Below, in pieces: positions 23,625 through 31,969 of a stretch of DNA of 35,421 nucleotides (the stretch's first letter is position 1; each line of letters starts with the position of its first letter). The notes beneath the pieces were generated by a model. The model did no database searches. It had not been told where the DNA came from and worked only from the letters and a program-made list of their open reading frames with translations. The position numbers and the translations under genes are program-made. This DNA is from Candidatus Eisenbergiella intestinipullorum. Its GTDB lineage: Bacteria; Bacillota; Clostridia; Lachnospirales; Lachnospiraceae. The stretch is taken from the NCBI GenBank assembly GCA_019119815.1, contig DWWH01000091.1, positions 1 through 35,421 of the forward strand. The letters run 5' to 3'.

Positions 23625-24353
23625 ATGGTCAAGAGCAAATTTGTGAAAGAGGTACTGACAGCCGCGCTTGCGCTGAGCCTGATCATGGCTCCGGCTGTTG
23701 GAGCGAGCGCCGGTTCCGTATCCGGCAACAGCAGTTCATCTGTGTCCGGCAATGCGGGTGCGCCTGCTTCTGAGTCGGACAGCTCAGACGAGGACCAGGG
23801 CTCCGATGAAAGGGACCGGGAAAGAGAGAGGGAGGAGGAAGGACCGTCTATCCCTTCCACAAGCATTGTAAAGGTTGCGGGAGAATACCGGACGACAGCG
23901 ATCAAAGGGGCATACATGTCCGAGACGTTTGCGGGAACGGTTGTCAGCACGGATGAAAAGACGCTGGAAGAGGCTTATGGTGTGGAGGATGCCGCACAGC
24001 CTTATATCAGGATCTACGACATTTCCGAGAAGAATACGCCTGCGGCGATGGAGAGCGCCGAACTGGCTGCCGAGTCAGTGGGAGGTTCTGTGATCGGAGC
24101 TGTGAACATGGAGATCGGCAGTCTGAAGGAAGGAGAGTTTACGCTGTTTGATGAGGATGGAAGAAAGATCACCATGATCTTCAGCATTCCTCAGAACCAG
24201 GTACGGGAAGACTGTGCATATGCCATGGTCTGTGTACGCCCCGGAGGAACGGCTGAAATTCTTTCTGATCTGGATACGGATGCCAATACGGTAACCTTTC
24301 AGACGACGGGCGGCCTTGGCGCCTATGTCATGATCCGCTATCCTGCGGCATAA
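23625..24353 (+). CDS. Secreted protein of unknown function with low-complexity linker
   Basis: 242 aa. The N-terminal signal peptide (MVKSKF then hydrophobic VLTAALALSLIMAPAVG) probably cleaves near ASA-GS, residues 27-30. A Ser/Gly linker with SVSGN repeats and an acidic/basic stretch (DERDREREREEE, around residues 60-72) follow. The C-terminal ~165 residues look folded (VAGEYRTTAIKGAYMSETFAG... FQTTGGLGAYVMIRYPA). There is no lipobox or sortase motif. ATG 23625 follows AAGGAGG. SVSGN-type linkers are frequent in exported Lachnospiraceae proteins; the folded part is not recognised. Monocistronic. Confidence 0.75.
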   Translation: MVKSKFVKEVLTAALALSLIMAPAVGASAGSVSGNSSSSVSGNAGAPASESDSSDEDQGSDERDREREREEEGPSIPSTSIVKVAGEYRTTAIKGAYMSETFAGTVVSTDEKTLEEAYGVEDAAQPYIRIYDISEKNTPAAMESAELAAESVGGSVIGAVNMEIGSLKEGEFTLFDEDGRKITMIFSIPQNQVREDCAYAMVCVRPGGTAEILSDLDTDANTVTFQTTGGLGAYVMIRYPAA

Positions 24354-24382
24354 ACCGAAATGAAAAAAGATCCGGCATAAAG

Positions 24383-24424
24383 AGGGAAACGGCTGCTGTA
24401 TTTACAGCCGTTTCCCTGTTTTTT
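24383..24424 (+). terminator. Terminator of the secreted-protein gene
   Basis: Perfect 13-bp stem AGGGAAACGGCTG / CAGCCGTTTCCCT, followed by GTTTTTT. It overlaps the stop codon of the minus-strand regulator and may also end that transcript. Confidence 0.85.
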
Positions 24425-25196
24425 ATTCCGTTGTGGCAGCCTTTGCGCTCAGCAGCGTTTTCCGGCTGGAGGGTGCGATCCGGAATTTGCGGCCATCCGC
24501 CATGGTCAGGGCGAAGAAGCCGATCTTTGTCACATACTTCAGACAGATGGCGCAGGTGCAGCCGATCATTGCCAGGCGCCCGGAGGGGCTGATGCGGATA
24601 TAGCCGATGTCCGCTTTGAGGACGCCGCGGCTGGAGTGGTCCACATCAAAACCCAGGTTGGCGCAGAAGTTCAGAAGAGAAGATACGGAGATCTTTTCCG
24701 TTCCGTCCACGAGCCGGATGCGCACGGTCTGGTCATCCTCCGGCCAGGCGTACATGATGTCTTTTTCTTCCAGATAGTAGGTTTCGGTGAGAGAACGGAA
24801 TTCAAACCGTTTGACCTGACTGTTTTTAATGGAAAGAAGCTGGTCGCACATGGCGGAAAGCTCGGCGGGGACGATCGGCTTGTCCAGGAAGAAGCAGTTG
24901 TCCGGAAGGTCCGGGGACGTTCGATAGTCGATCGAGGAGCAGCAGAACACGATGGGGAGGACGGCTCCGCTCTGACGGAGCAGGTTCGCGATCCGGACCG
25001 CATCGTTTCCTTCCTCCTTCATGTCGATGAAAAGCCCGTCGTAGATCATGGGCGTGGAGAGGATGGCCTCTCTGTTTCCGAAGGAATCCACATACAGCAC
25101 GCCGGTGGTATTCAGCCGCCGGTCCGATTCGCGGCCCAGAAGCCGTTCCATCTGTTTTCTGTCCGCTATGTTGTCATCACATACCGCAAGATGCAT
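24423..25196 (-). CDS. Response regulator with LytTR-like output domain
   Basis: 257 aa. The receiver domain has the acidic pair D7/D8 (VCDDN), the phospho-acceptor D58 (GLFIDM) and the conserved Lys106 (FLDKP). The C-terminal half from about residue 130 (YYLEEKDIMYAWPEDDQTVRIRLVDG) is LytTR-like DNA-binding sequence, divergent toward the end, with an unusual CTCAIC stretch. The receiver is weakly conserved between D58 and K106. No histidine kinase lies next to it, so it is an orphan in this window. It lies 38 nt downstream of the DUF1294 gene on the same strand and is probably co-transcribed. Confidence 0.78.
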   Translation of the reverse strand: MHLAVCDDNIADRKQMERLLGRESDRRLNTTGVLYVDSFGNREAILSTPMIYDGLFIDMKEEGNDAVRIANLLRQSGAVLPIVFCCSSIDYRTSPDLPDNCFFLDKPIVPAELSAMCDQLLSIKNSQVKRFEFRSLTETYYLEEKDIMYAWPEDDQTVRIRLVDGTEKISVSSLLNFCANLGFDVDHSSRGVLKADIGYIRISPSGRLAMIGCTCAICLKYVTKIGFFALTMADGRKFRIAPSSRKTLLSAKAATTE

Positions 25197-25206
25197 ATTA
25201 CCCTAC

Positions 25207-25222
25207 TTTCCGCCGCCGCAGG
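25207..25222. repeat. Short hairpin between regulator and DUF1294 genes
   Basis: GCCGCC-GCA-GGCGGC without a U-tract. It shares the CCGCCGCAGGCGG core with the array at 23.4 kb. Confidence 0.5.
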
Positions 25223-25234
25223 CGGCATTCAAAT

Positions 25235-25531
25235 CTACATGAATGTGAAGCGGACCGGAGCGGCAAAGATGAGATAGCCCAGGATTGCCAGCTGCACGAT
25301 CAGGATTGCGGGCATGCCGAAAACGAAGCTTCTGTGTCTGGTCTTGTGGCGGAAGACATACATGCCGATGATGCAGCCGATGCTCCCGCCGATGACGGCA
25401 GTGAGGAAGAGATTGGCCTCCGGGATCCGGTAGGCGCCCTTCCTGGCGCGCCGCTTGTCAATGCCCATTTCAGCAAAGCCCACCATGTTTACTATTATAA
25501 CATAAAGCGCCAGAATGAAAATAACATTCAT
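25235..25531 (-). CDS. DUF1294 family membrane protein
   Basis: 98-aa integral membrane protein. Family motifs: an N-terminal hydrophobic segment, then MGIDKRRARKGAYRIPE, a glycine-rich span with GGSIGCIIGMYVFRHKTRH, and a final hydrophobic segment. Function unknown. RBS AAAGGAG precedes the ATG at 25531-25529. The downstream response regulator is on the same strand. Confidence 0.88.
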   Translation of the reverse strand: MNVIFILALYVIIVNMVGFAEMGIDKRRARKGAYRIPEANLFLTAVIGGSIGCIIGMYVFRHKTRHRSFVFGMPAILIVQLAILGYLIFAAPVRFTFM

Positions 25532-25606
25532 GGGGAAAATCTCCTTTGATCTGCGATGTGATGCTGTTTTGGCCCTGCGTTTGCCGCCGGCCGGGATTTT
25601 CTGTCC

Positions 25607-25644
25607 AAAAACAGCGGATGGCGCGCATATCGCGTCATCCGCTG
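25607..25644 (-). terminator. argG terminator
   Basis: Minus strand: CAGCGGATG / CATCCGCTG stem followed by TTTTT, starting about 38 nt after the argG stop. Confidence 0.8.
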
Positions 25645-25681
25645 AAACGGTAACCGTTTTGATGTGTTGGGGTACAGGGCT

Positions 25682-26905
25682 TTATTTCCCTGCGTTTTCC
25701 AGCTCCTGATGCTTCATGGCGCGCACCTTGGAGGAAAGACCGAACAGGTTGATGAAGCCTTCTGCGTCGTGGTGGTCATACAGATCACCGGTGGTGAAAG
25801 AGGCGATGGATTCATTGTACAAAGAGTAAGGGGAGGTGGTTCCGGCCTTGATGATGTTGCCTTTGTAAAGCTTGAACTTCACTTCTCCGGTCACATACTC
25901 CTGGGTCTTCTCAATGAAGGCCTGAACCGCTTCGCGCAGCGGGGTGAACCATTTTCCTTCATAGACGATCTGAGCGAATTTGTTGCCCATGTCCAGCTTC
26001 GTGGTGGTGGTCTCGCGGTCCAGGATCAGCTCTTCCAGCTGCTGATGAGCCTCATAGAGAATGGTTCCGCCGGGAGTTTCATAAACGCCGCGGGACTTCA
26101 TTCCCACAACGCGGTTTTCCACGATGTCGACGATGCCGATGCCATGCTTGCCGCCCAGCTCGTTGAGCTTGCGGATGATGTCGGAAACCTTCATCTTTTC
26201 GCCGTTGATGGAGGTAGGAACGCCCTTTTCAAAGGTCATGGTCACGTATTCGGGTTCATCGGGAGCTTTTTCGGGCGTGGTGCCCAGGACCAGCAGATGG
26301 TCATAGTTGGGCTCGTTGGCCGGATCCTCAAGCTCCAGTCCTTCGTGGCTGATATGCCACAGGTTGCGGTCGCGGCTGTAGCTGGAATCGGCGGAGAAGG
26401 GAAGGTCGATCCCGTGCGCCCTGCAGTATTCGATCTCGGACTCGCGGGAATCCAGCGTCCACTTGTCGCTTCTCCAGGCAGCGATGATCCGGATGTCCGG
26501 AGCCAGAGCCTTGATGCCCAGCTCGAAGCGGATCTGGTCGTTGCCCTTTCCGGTCGCACCGTGGCAGATGGCGACCGCACCTTCCTTGCGGGCGATCTCT
26601 ACCAGCTTTTTGGCAATCAGAGGCCTGGCCATGGAGGTGCCGAGCAGATATTTGTTTTCATAAACAGCGTGCGCCTTTACGCAGGGCATCACATACTCGT
26701 CGCAGAATTCATCCACCACATCCAGGATATAAAGCTTGGAGGCCCCGCAGGATTTGGCGCGTTCTTCCAGACCGTCCAGCTCCTCCTCCTGTCCGCAGTC
26801 GATGCAGACACAGATCACTTCATAATCAAAATTTTCTTTCAGCCACGGGATGATGGCCGTGGTATCGAGTCCGCCTGAATAGGCGAGGATCACTTTTTCT
26901 TTCAT
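25682..26905 (-). CDS. argG: Argininosuccinate synthase
   Basis: Joins citrulline and aspartate with ATP to form argininosuccinate; cytoplasmic, 407 aa, a normal length. The PP-loop AYSGGLDTTAII is at the N-terminus. CHGATGKGNDQIRFE, the citrulline/aspartate-site region SREVGIVDIVENRVVGMKSRG-like (here GIGIVDIVENRVVGMKSRG) and YETPGGTIL are all present. Start: ATG at 26903-26905 with GGAGAG upstream; five more codons are open but lack a ribosome binding site. It is divergent from the argC operon. argH, its usual partner, is absent from the window. Confidence 0.97.
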   Translation of the reverse strand: MKEKVILAYSGGLDTTAIIPWLKENFDYEVICVCIDCGQEEELDGLEERAKSCGASKLYILDVVDEFCDEYVMPCVKAHAVYENKYLLGTSMARPLIAKKLVEIARKEGAVAICHGATGKGNDQIRFELGIKALAPDIRIIAAWRSDKWTLDSRESEIEYCRAHGIDLPFSADSSYSRDRNLWHISHEGLELEDPANEPNYDHLLVLGTTPEKAPDEPEYVTMTFEKGVPTSINGEKMKVSDIIRKLNELGGKHGIGIVDIVENRVVGMKSRGVYETPGGTILYEAHQQLEELILDRETTTTKLDMGNKFAQIVYEGKWFTPLREAVQAFIEKTQEYVTGEVKFKLYKGNIIKAGTTSPYSLYNESIASFTTGDLYDHHDAEGFINLFGLSSKVRAMKHQELENAGK

Positions 26906-27026
26906 AAAAAAACTCTCCATTTCTTTTCTGTTGTTCCTGCCGCCGCGGGCAGCGTTCCGACCTGGAAAATGGCGCGGCCGTTTTCCGGCGCGGACTGCGC
27001 AGCCGGGCAGCGCTTAACTCTCAACT

Positions 27027-27055
27027 AATATACAACAAATTTTTATGTATTGCAA
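27027..27055 (-). promoter_or_regulatory. argG promoter
   Basis: Minus strand: TTGCAA (27055-27050), 17-bp spacer, TATATT (27032-27027). The AT-rich palindrome TATGCATA (27065-27072) just upstream could be part of an ArgR site. Confidence 0.7.
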
Positions 27056-27218
27056 GTGAAAAAATATGCATAAAAGACGGAATTTTTCCGTCAATTTATA
27101 CAGAATGAAAAAGATGGGAAAAAAGAAAACAGACTGGAAAATATGAAAATACGCCGGATATATGCCGGAATCTGCAAAGGAAGAGGAAAAGAATGAAAAA
27201 AGAAAGCAAAAAAAGTGG

Positions 27219-27252
27219 TTGCATAATATGCGGTATAGACGTATAATTATGC
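27219..27252 (+). promoter_or_regulatory. Distal argC promoter with ARG-box-like sequence
   Basis: TTGCAT (27219-27224), 17-bp spacer, TATAAT (27242-27247). GTATAATTATGC (27241-27252) and GCATAATATGC (27221-27231) resemble the AT-rich palindromic ARG boxes bound by ArgR. Arginine repression is inferred from this and from gene content; no argR is in the window. Confidence 0.62.
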
Positions 27253-27261
27253 GAAGCTGAT

Positions 27262-27412
27262 ACGGCCGGGTGATGCCGGGACCAGACGGCAGGACTTCGG
27301 GGTGGATCCCGGGCAGAGCCCTTTGAACCGGAGCCATCCCGGAAATAAGGATTGTCAGAGCGCTTTTTTCTGATTATACTGAAATGGGCCGGCATCAGCC
27401 GGACTTTTTCTA
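27262..27412 (+). promoter_or_regulatory. Structured argC leader, attenuator candidate
   Basis: GGGGTGG...CCATCCC (one G-U) encloses the hairpin GGGC-AGA-GCCC near 27298-27340. Further down, CCGGC-ATCA-GCCGG followed by ACTTTTTC (27390-27410) looks like a weak terminator. Its 5' arm and loop can also pair with GTGATGCCGG near 27270-27279, giving an alternative fold. No T-box or known riboswitch was recognised. Confidence 0.4.
27352..27380 (+). promoter_or_regulatory. Proximal argC promoter
   Basis: TTGTCA (27352-27357), 17-bp spacer, TATACT (27375-27380). It would give a short leader beginning just before the terminator-like hairpin. Confidence 0.6.
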
Positions 27413-27440
27413 ATGTAAGAAAGAAAGGAAGAAACGGAAG

Positions 27441-28493
27441 ATGATAAAAGCAGGGATCATTGGGGCGACAGGTTATGCGGGAGGGGAGCTGGTCAGGCTG
27501 CTTCTTGCGCATCCGCAGGCGGAGATCGTCTGGTACGGCTCCAGAAGCTATATCGATCAGAAATACGCGGACGTTTACCGGAATATGTTTGAGCTGGTGG
27601 ACGCTTCCTGCATGGATGACAACATGGAAGAGCTTGCAAAAAAGGCGGATGTGATCTTTACGGCGACGCCGCAGGGGCTGTGCGCTTCTCTGGTGAATGA
27701 CGAGATCCTGGCCGGAACGAAGATCGTGGATCTGAGCGCGGATTTCCGTCTGAAGGATGTGGCGGTCTATGAGAAATGGTACGGCATCACCCATGCTGCG
27801 CCCCAATATCTGCCGGAGGCGGTCTATGGCCTGTGTGAGATCAACAGAGAGGAAGTAAAGGGGGCGCGCCTGGTGGCGAATCCCGGCTGCTATCCCACCT
27901 GTTCCACGCTCTCCATCTATCCTTTATTAAAGGAAGGGTTGATCGAGCCGTCCACCCTGATCATTGATGCCAAGAGCGGAACCTCCGGAGCGGGCAGAGG
28001 CGCCAAGGTAAACAACCTGTTCTGCGAGGTGAATGAAAATATCAAAGCCTACGGAGTGGCGAGCCACCGCCATACGCCGGAAATTGAGGAGCAGCTTTCC
28101 CGCGCGGCGGGAGAGCCCGTGGTCCTGAACTTTACCCCTCATCTGGTGCCGATGAACCGGGGAATCCTGATCACGGCTTACGCTTCCTTAAAGAAAAAAG
28201 ACGGCTGCCTTCCCACGGCCGGACAGGTGCGGGCGGCCTATGAGAAATATTATGCCGGAGAACGGTTTGTGCGCGTCCTTGCGCCTGGCGTATGCCCGGA
28301 AACCCGCTGGGTGGAGGGAAGCAACTATGTGGATGTGAACGCTGTGATCGACGAGCGCACGGGACGCGTCATCATGATGGGGGCCATGGACAATCTGGTG
28401 AAGGGGGCGGCGGGACAGGCCGTGCAGAACATGAACCTGATGTTCGGGCTTCCGGAGGAGACGGGACTGGAGCTGGTCCCCCTGTTCCCGTAA
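27441..28493 (+). CDS. argC: N-acetyl-gamma-glutamyl-phosphate reductase
   Basis: Third step of ornithine synthesis: NADPH-dependent reduction of N-acetylglutamyl phosphate to the semialdehyde. The protein is 350 aa, typical of the long type. The N-terminal Rossmann motif is GATGYAGGELVRLLLAHP. The catalytic Cys150 lies in ANPGCYPT, and the substrate-site His in ASHRHTPE. ATG 27441 follows GGAAG. It is the first gene of an operon through argD. Confidence 0.97.
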   Translation: MIKAGIIGATGYAGGELVRLLLAHPQAEIVWYGSRSYIDQKYADVYRNMFELVDASCMDDNMEELAKKADVIFTATPQGLCASLVNDEILAGTKIVDLSADFRLKDVAVYEKWYGITHAAPQYLPEAVYGLCEINREEVKGARLVANPGCYPTCSTLSIYPLLKEGLIEPSTLIIDAKSGTSGAGRGAKVNNLFCEVNENIKAYGVASHRHTPEIEEQLSRAAGEPVVLNFTPHLVPMNRGILITAYASLKKKDGCLPTAGQVRAAYEKYYAGERFVRVLAPGVCPETRWVEGSNYVDVNAVIDERTGRVIMMGAMDNLVKGAAGQAVQNMNLMFGLPEETGLELVPLFP

Positions 28494-28540
28494 GAAAGGC
28501 GTCTGCGGGAAAAGAGAAAAGGAAGAAGGAGGAAAGCGGT

Positions 28541-29092
28541 ATGGACGCAGAGAAAAAGGGGCCGGGACAGGACGGAAGAAAGCGCGGCCTGCAGGCAGTG
28601 ACGCACGAATTTCCTCCGGTATATGATGAAAATTCCCGCATTCTGATTCTGGGGACCTTTCCTTCCGTAAAATCCAGAGAACAGCATTTTTATTACGGTC
28701 ATCCCCGGAACCGTTTCTGGAGGGTGATCGCGGCGCTGACCCGGAATCCGGTTCCGGAGACCATAGAGGAAAAAAAGAAGCTGCTTCTGACGAACGGGAT
28801 CGCCGTCTGGGACGTGATCGCTTCCTGTGAGATCATCGGCTCCAGTGACAGCTCCATCCGGAACGTAAAAGCCAACGACATTGCGGGACTGCTGAAAAAA
28901 AGCCGGATCGGCGCCGTGTATGCAAACGGCGCTGCTGCGGCTTCGTTTTACCGGAAGTACTGTTTTCCCCGAACCGGCAGGCCGGCCTTCCTCCTTCCTT
29001 CCACGAGTCCGGCAAATGCGGCCTGGACGCTTCCGAAACTGCTGGAGGCCTGGAGCGTTATCCTGCCGGCCCTCTCCGGCGGGGAGGATTGA
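28541..29092 (+). CDS. DNA-deoxyinosine/uracil glycosylase family protein
   Basis: 183 aa, member of the uracil-DNA glycosylase superfamily (hypoxanthine-DNA glycosylase, Mug-like branch). Motifs: the N-terminal catalytic loop LGTFPSVKSR with YYGHPRNRFWRVI, GIAVWDVIASCEIIGSSDSSI, and the C-terminal minor-groove loop LPSTSPANA. It excises deaminated bases in base excision repair. The first ~20 residues are charged and probably disordered. ATG 28541 follows AAGGAGG. Its position inside an arginine operon has no obvious metabolic logic; it may simply be a co-transcribed passenger. Confidence 0.88.
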   Translation: MDAEKKGPGQDGRKRGLQAVTHEFPPVYDENSRILILGTFPSVKSREQHFYYGHPRNRFWRVIAALTRNPVPETIEEKKKLLLTNGIAVWDVIASCEIIGSSDSSIRNVKANDIAGLLKKSRIGAVYANGAAAASFYRKYCFPRTGRPAFLLPSTSPANAAWTLPKLLEAWSVILPALSGGED

Positions 29093-29120
29093 CAGACAGG
29101 GAGAAAGGGCGTAAACTGCA

Positions 29121-29158
29121 AGGGATTCCGGCGGGGAACGTGCCGGTATTCTCTTTTG
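29121..29158 (+). terminator. Weak terminator-like hairpin after the glycosylase gene
   Basis: CCGGC...GCCGG with two further A-T pairs after a mismatch, followed by CTCTTTTGTTT. It could reduce read-through into the GNAT and argJBD genes. Confidence 0.4.
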
Positions 29159-29169
29159 TTTGAAGAAGG

Positions 29170-29274
29170 GCCGCCTGACGGCGGCAGAAACCGAGGCTGG
29201 CACGAACCGGCGGTTCGTGCCGGAGAACGCTGGTAGCGTTCTCCCCTTTGAAAATGGTGCCGCCTGACGGCGGC
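29170..29274. repeat. Two hairpins bracketed by a 17-bp direct repeat
   Basis: GCCGCCTGACGGCGGCA, itself a hairpin, occurs at 29170-29186 and 29259-29275. Between the copies are two perfect hairpins: GGCACGAA/TTCGTGCC (29199-29221) and GGAGAACGCT-GGT-AGCGTTCTCC (29222-29244). The flanks of the two copies are also alike (TTTGAAGAAGG and TTTGAAAATGGT). It lies in the arg operon between the glycosylase and GNAT genes. Confidence 0.75.
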
Positions 29275-29293
29275 AAAGAAAGAGGAAACGCAG

Positions 29294-29737
29294 ATGCTGC
29301 GAAAAATGACGATAGAAGACTATGAAAATGTGAGCGCCCTGTGGCATAAGATCAAGGGCTTTTCCATCCGGAGCATTGATGACTCCAGAGAAGGCGTGGA
29401 GCGGTTCCTGAAACGTAATCCGGACACCAGCGTAGTCGCCGTTGAGGACGGAAAGGTGGTGGGCGCGATCCTGTGCGGACACGACGGCAGGAGAGGCTGC
29501 CTGTACCACGTATGTGTGGATCCGCAGTACCGGATGCGCGGCATCGGAAAGTCCATGGTGGTGTTCTGCATGAACGCGCTGAAGGCGGAAAACATCAGCA
29601 AGGTCTCCCTGATCGCGTTCACCAGAAACGACATCGGCAACATGTTCTGGCGTACCATCGGCTGGACGAAGAGAGAGGACCTGAACTATTACGACTTTGT
29701 CCTGAATGAGAAAAACATAGAGCGGTTTAATGAATAA
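29294..29737 (+). CDS. GNAT family N-acetyltransferase
   Basis: 147-aa acetyl-CoA-dependent transferase. GNAT motifs: VVGAILCGHDGRRGCLYHVCVDPQYRMRGIGKSMV, with the R/Q-x-x-G-x-G/A acetyl-CoA loop as RMRGIGKS, and a C-terminal IGWTKREDLNYYDFVL segment. ATG 29294 follows GAGGAAA. It lies directly before argJ (11 nt). Its substrate is unknown. Because it is in an operon making N-acetylated arginine intermediates and no argA is present, a glutamate N-acetyltransferase role is possible, but ArgJ may be bifunctional and make that unnecessary. Confidence 0.85.
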   Translation: MLRKMTIEDYENVSALWHKIKGFSIRSIDDSREGVERFLKRNPDTSVVAVEDGKVVGAILCGHDGRRGCLYHVCVDPQYRMRGIGKSMVVFCMNALKAENISKVSLIAFTRNDIGNMFWRTIGWTKREDLNYYDFVLNEKNIERFNE

Positions 29738-29748
29738 TGGAGGTAGGC

Positions 29749-30972
29749 ATGAAACACATCACAGGCGGGGTGACCGCAGCGAAGGGATTTGAAGCGGCAG
29801 GCGTTGAGGCGCAGGTCAAATATCAGAACAGGAAGGATATGGCGATGGTGTTCAGCCGCACGCCCTGCAGGGCGGCAGGGGCGTTCACCAGCAACGTGGT
29901 GAAGGCGGCTCCGGTTATCTGGGACCGGGAGATCGTGGAAAACGCTCCTGCGGTTCACGCGGTGGTGGCGAATTCCGGAATCGCCAACGCCTGTACAGGC
30001 GCAGAGGGAAGGAAATACTGCAGGCAGACCGCCCAGACCGCGGCAGAAGCGCTGGGGATTCCGGAGAATTCCGTGTTGGTGGCCTCCACGGGCGTGATCG
30101 GGATGCAGCTTCCCATGGACCGGATCACGGCCGGCGTGAAGGCGCTGGCGGGAGCGCTTTCCGATACGCAGGACGCAGGCCGGGAGGCGGCGGAAGCCAT
30201 CATGACCACGGACACCCATTCCAAGCAGGTGGCGGTTACCGTGGAGCTTTCCGGAAAGACGGTCACCATCGGCGGAATGGCGAAGGGAAGCGGGATGATC
30301 CACCCCAACATGTGCACCATGCTGGGATTTGTGACCACGGACGCGGCGATTTCAAAAGAGCTTCTGCAGGAGGCGCTGCGCGCGGATGTGGTGGACACCT
30401 TCAATATGATCTCCGTGGACGGGGATACCTCCACCAACGATACGCTGCTGGTGCTTGCCAACGGCTGCGCGGGCAATCCCGAGATCACGGAAAAAAATGA
30501 AGATTACCGGATCTTCTGTGAGGCCCTGCATGAAGTGAACGTGACGCTTGCGAAGATGCTTGCGGGAGACGGAGAGGGAGCTACGGCCCTGTTTGAGTGC
30601 CATGTGGTCCATGCGGACACAAAGGAGAATGCGAGAACGCTTGCCAAATCCGTCATCTGCTCCAGTCTGACCAAGGCGGCCATTTTCGGCCATGACGCCA
30701 ACTGGGGAAGAATCCTCTGCGCCCTGGGCTATTCCGGCGTTACATTTGATCCGGAGGCCATTGCGCTTTCTATCGAGAGCGAAGCGGGAAAGATTCTCAT
30801 TTATCAGAACGGCAGTGCGGCGGATTACAGCGAGGAGGAAGCCACCCGCATTCTGTCCTGCCCGGCGGTTACGGCGCTGGTGGACATGAAGATGGGAGAA
30901 GAGGAGGCGACGGCCTGGGGCTGCGATCTTTCCTATGATTATGTGAAGATCAACGCGGATTACCGGTCCTGA
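29749..30972 (+). CDS. argJ: Bifunctional ornithine acetyltransferase / N-acetylglutamate synthase
   Basis: Moves the acetyl group from N-acetylornithine to glutamate, recycling it; bifunctional forms also use acetyl-CoA. The protein is 407 aa. The precursor self-cleaves before the nucleophile Thr190 in [10 protein letters not shown], giving alpha and beta chains; the residue before Thr is Cys instead of the more common Ala. [13 protein letters not shown] and KGSGMI are also conserved. Start: ATG 29749 with TGGAGG overlapping an in-frame upstream ATG at 29737, which is therefore rejected. Mono- versus bifunctional cannot be decided from the sequence. Confidence 0.96.
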   Translation: MKHITGGVTAAKGFEAAGVEAQVKYQNRKDMAMVFSRTPCRAAGAFTSNVVKAAPVIWDREIVENAPAVHAVVANSGIANACTGAEGRKYCRQTAQTAAEALGIPENSVLVASTGVIGMQLPMDRITAGVKALAGALSDTQDAGREAAEAIMTTDTHSKQVAVTVELSGKTVTIGGMAKGSGMIHPNMCTMLGFVTTDAAISKELLQEALRADVVDTFNMISVDGDTSTNDTLLVLANGCAGNPEITEKNEDYRIFCEALHEVNVTLAKMLAGDGEGATALFECHVVHADTKENARTLAKSVICSSLTKAAIFGHDANWGRILCALGYSGVTFDPEAIALSIESEAGKILIYQNGSAADYSEEEATRILSCPAVTALVDMKMGEEEATAWGCDLSYDYVKINADYRS

Positions 30973-31021
30973 GCGCGGGACGAAAAAAGCAGGCCGCAGA
31001 TGGCGGCGGGAGGAAACGAAC

Positions 31022-31909
31022 ATGGAACAGAGGGAAATGGATCAGGTGATGCAGAAGGCGGCGGTGCTCATTGAGGCGCTGCCCTACATCCAGAAATTCA
31101 ACAGAAAGATCATTGTGGTAAAATACGGCGGCAGCGCCATGAGCAACGAGGAGCTGCAGAAAAATGTGATCAAGGACGTGACGCTCTTAAAGCTGGTCGG
31201 CTTTAAGCCCATCATCGTGCACGGCGGCGGAAAGGCCATCAGCAGATGGGTGGAAAAGGTGGGAAAGGAGCCCTCCTTCGTGAACGGCCTGCGGGTGACG
31301 GACGAGGAAACCATGGAGATCGCGGAAATGGTTCTCGGCCGGGTGAACAAAAATCTGGTGACCATGGTGGAGGAGCTGGGCGTCAAGGCGGTCGGGATCA
31401 GCGGTAAGGACGGCGGCCTTCTGAAGGTGGAAAAGAAGTATTCCGACGGACAGGACATCGGATTTGTGGGAAACATCACGGAGGTGGACCCCAAGGTGAT
31501 CTATGACCTGCTGGAAAAGGATTTCCTTCCCATCATCGCGCCCATCGGACTGGATGAGAATTTTCAGACCTACAACATCAACGCGGACGACGCGGCCTGC
31601 GCCATCGCGAAGGCGGTGGGAGCCGACAAGCTGGTATTCCTGACGGACATCGAAGGGCTGTACCGGGATATTAACGACAAGTCTACCTTTATTTCCAGAC
31701 TGACGGCGAGCCAGGCGGAATCGCTGATTTCGGAGGGCGTGATCGGGGGAGGGATGCTTCCGAAGCTGGGAAACTGCACCTCTGCGGTCAGAAACGGCGT
31801 CAACCGGGTGCATATCCTGGATGGGCGGATTCCCCACTGCATGCTGCTGGAGATTTTTACCAATGAAGGAATCGGAACGGCCATCATTCAGGACGGAGAC
31901 ATGGCATAG
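31022..31909 (+). CDS. argB: Acetylglutamate kinase
   Basis: Phosphorylates N-acetylglutamate; amino-acid kinase family, 295 aa. Motifs: KYGGSAM (phosphate loop), [19 protein letters not shown] and the C-terminal IGGGMLPKL. The N-terminal extension QRE...[12 protein letters not shown] matches the hexameric, arginine-inhibited type, so feedback inhibition by arginine is likely. GGAGG is just before ATG 31022. The gap after argB holds a short terminator-like hairpin. Confidence 0.97.
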   Translation: MEQREMDQVMQKAAVLIEALPYIQKFNRKIIVVKYGGSAMSNEELQKNVIKDVTLLKLVGFKPIIVHGGGKAISRWVEKVGKEPSFVNGLRVTDEETMEIAEMVLGRVNKNLVTMVEELGVKAVGISGKDGGLLKVEKKYSDGQDIGFVGNITEVDPKVIYDLLEKDFLPIIAPIGLDENFQTYNINADDAACAIAKAVGADKLVFLTDIEGLYRDINDKSTFISRLTASQAESLISEGVIGGGMLPKLGNCTSAVRNGVNRVHILDGRIPHCMLLEIFTNEGIGTAIIQDGDMA

Positions 31910-31929
31910 GAAAGGATAAGGCAGAAAAG

Positions 31930-31949
31930 CAGCCTCTGGCTGATTTTTT
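31930..31949 (+). terminator. Short internal terminator/attenuator between argB and argD
   Basis: CAGCC-TCT-GGCTG followed by ATTTTTT. The stem is only 5 bp, so it probably terminates partially. Confidence 0.45.
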
Positions 31950-31969
31950 GAAAAAAGGAGCGGATGAGC

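Noticed and set aside
25664..26878. 404-codon plus-strand frame opposite argG
   Set aside because: Antisense shadow; argG on the minus strand has all family motifs, a ribosome binding site, a promoter and a terminator.
27248..27440. T-box leader upstream of argC
   Set aside because: No T-box consensus (such as the antiterminator TGGNACC region) is present; the gene is biosynthetic and has promoter and ARG-box-like sequences instead.
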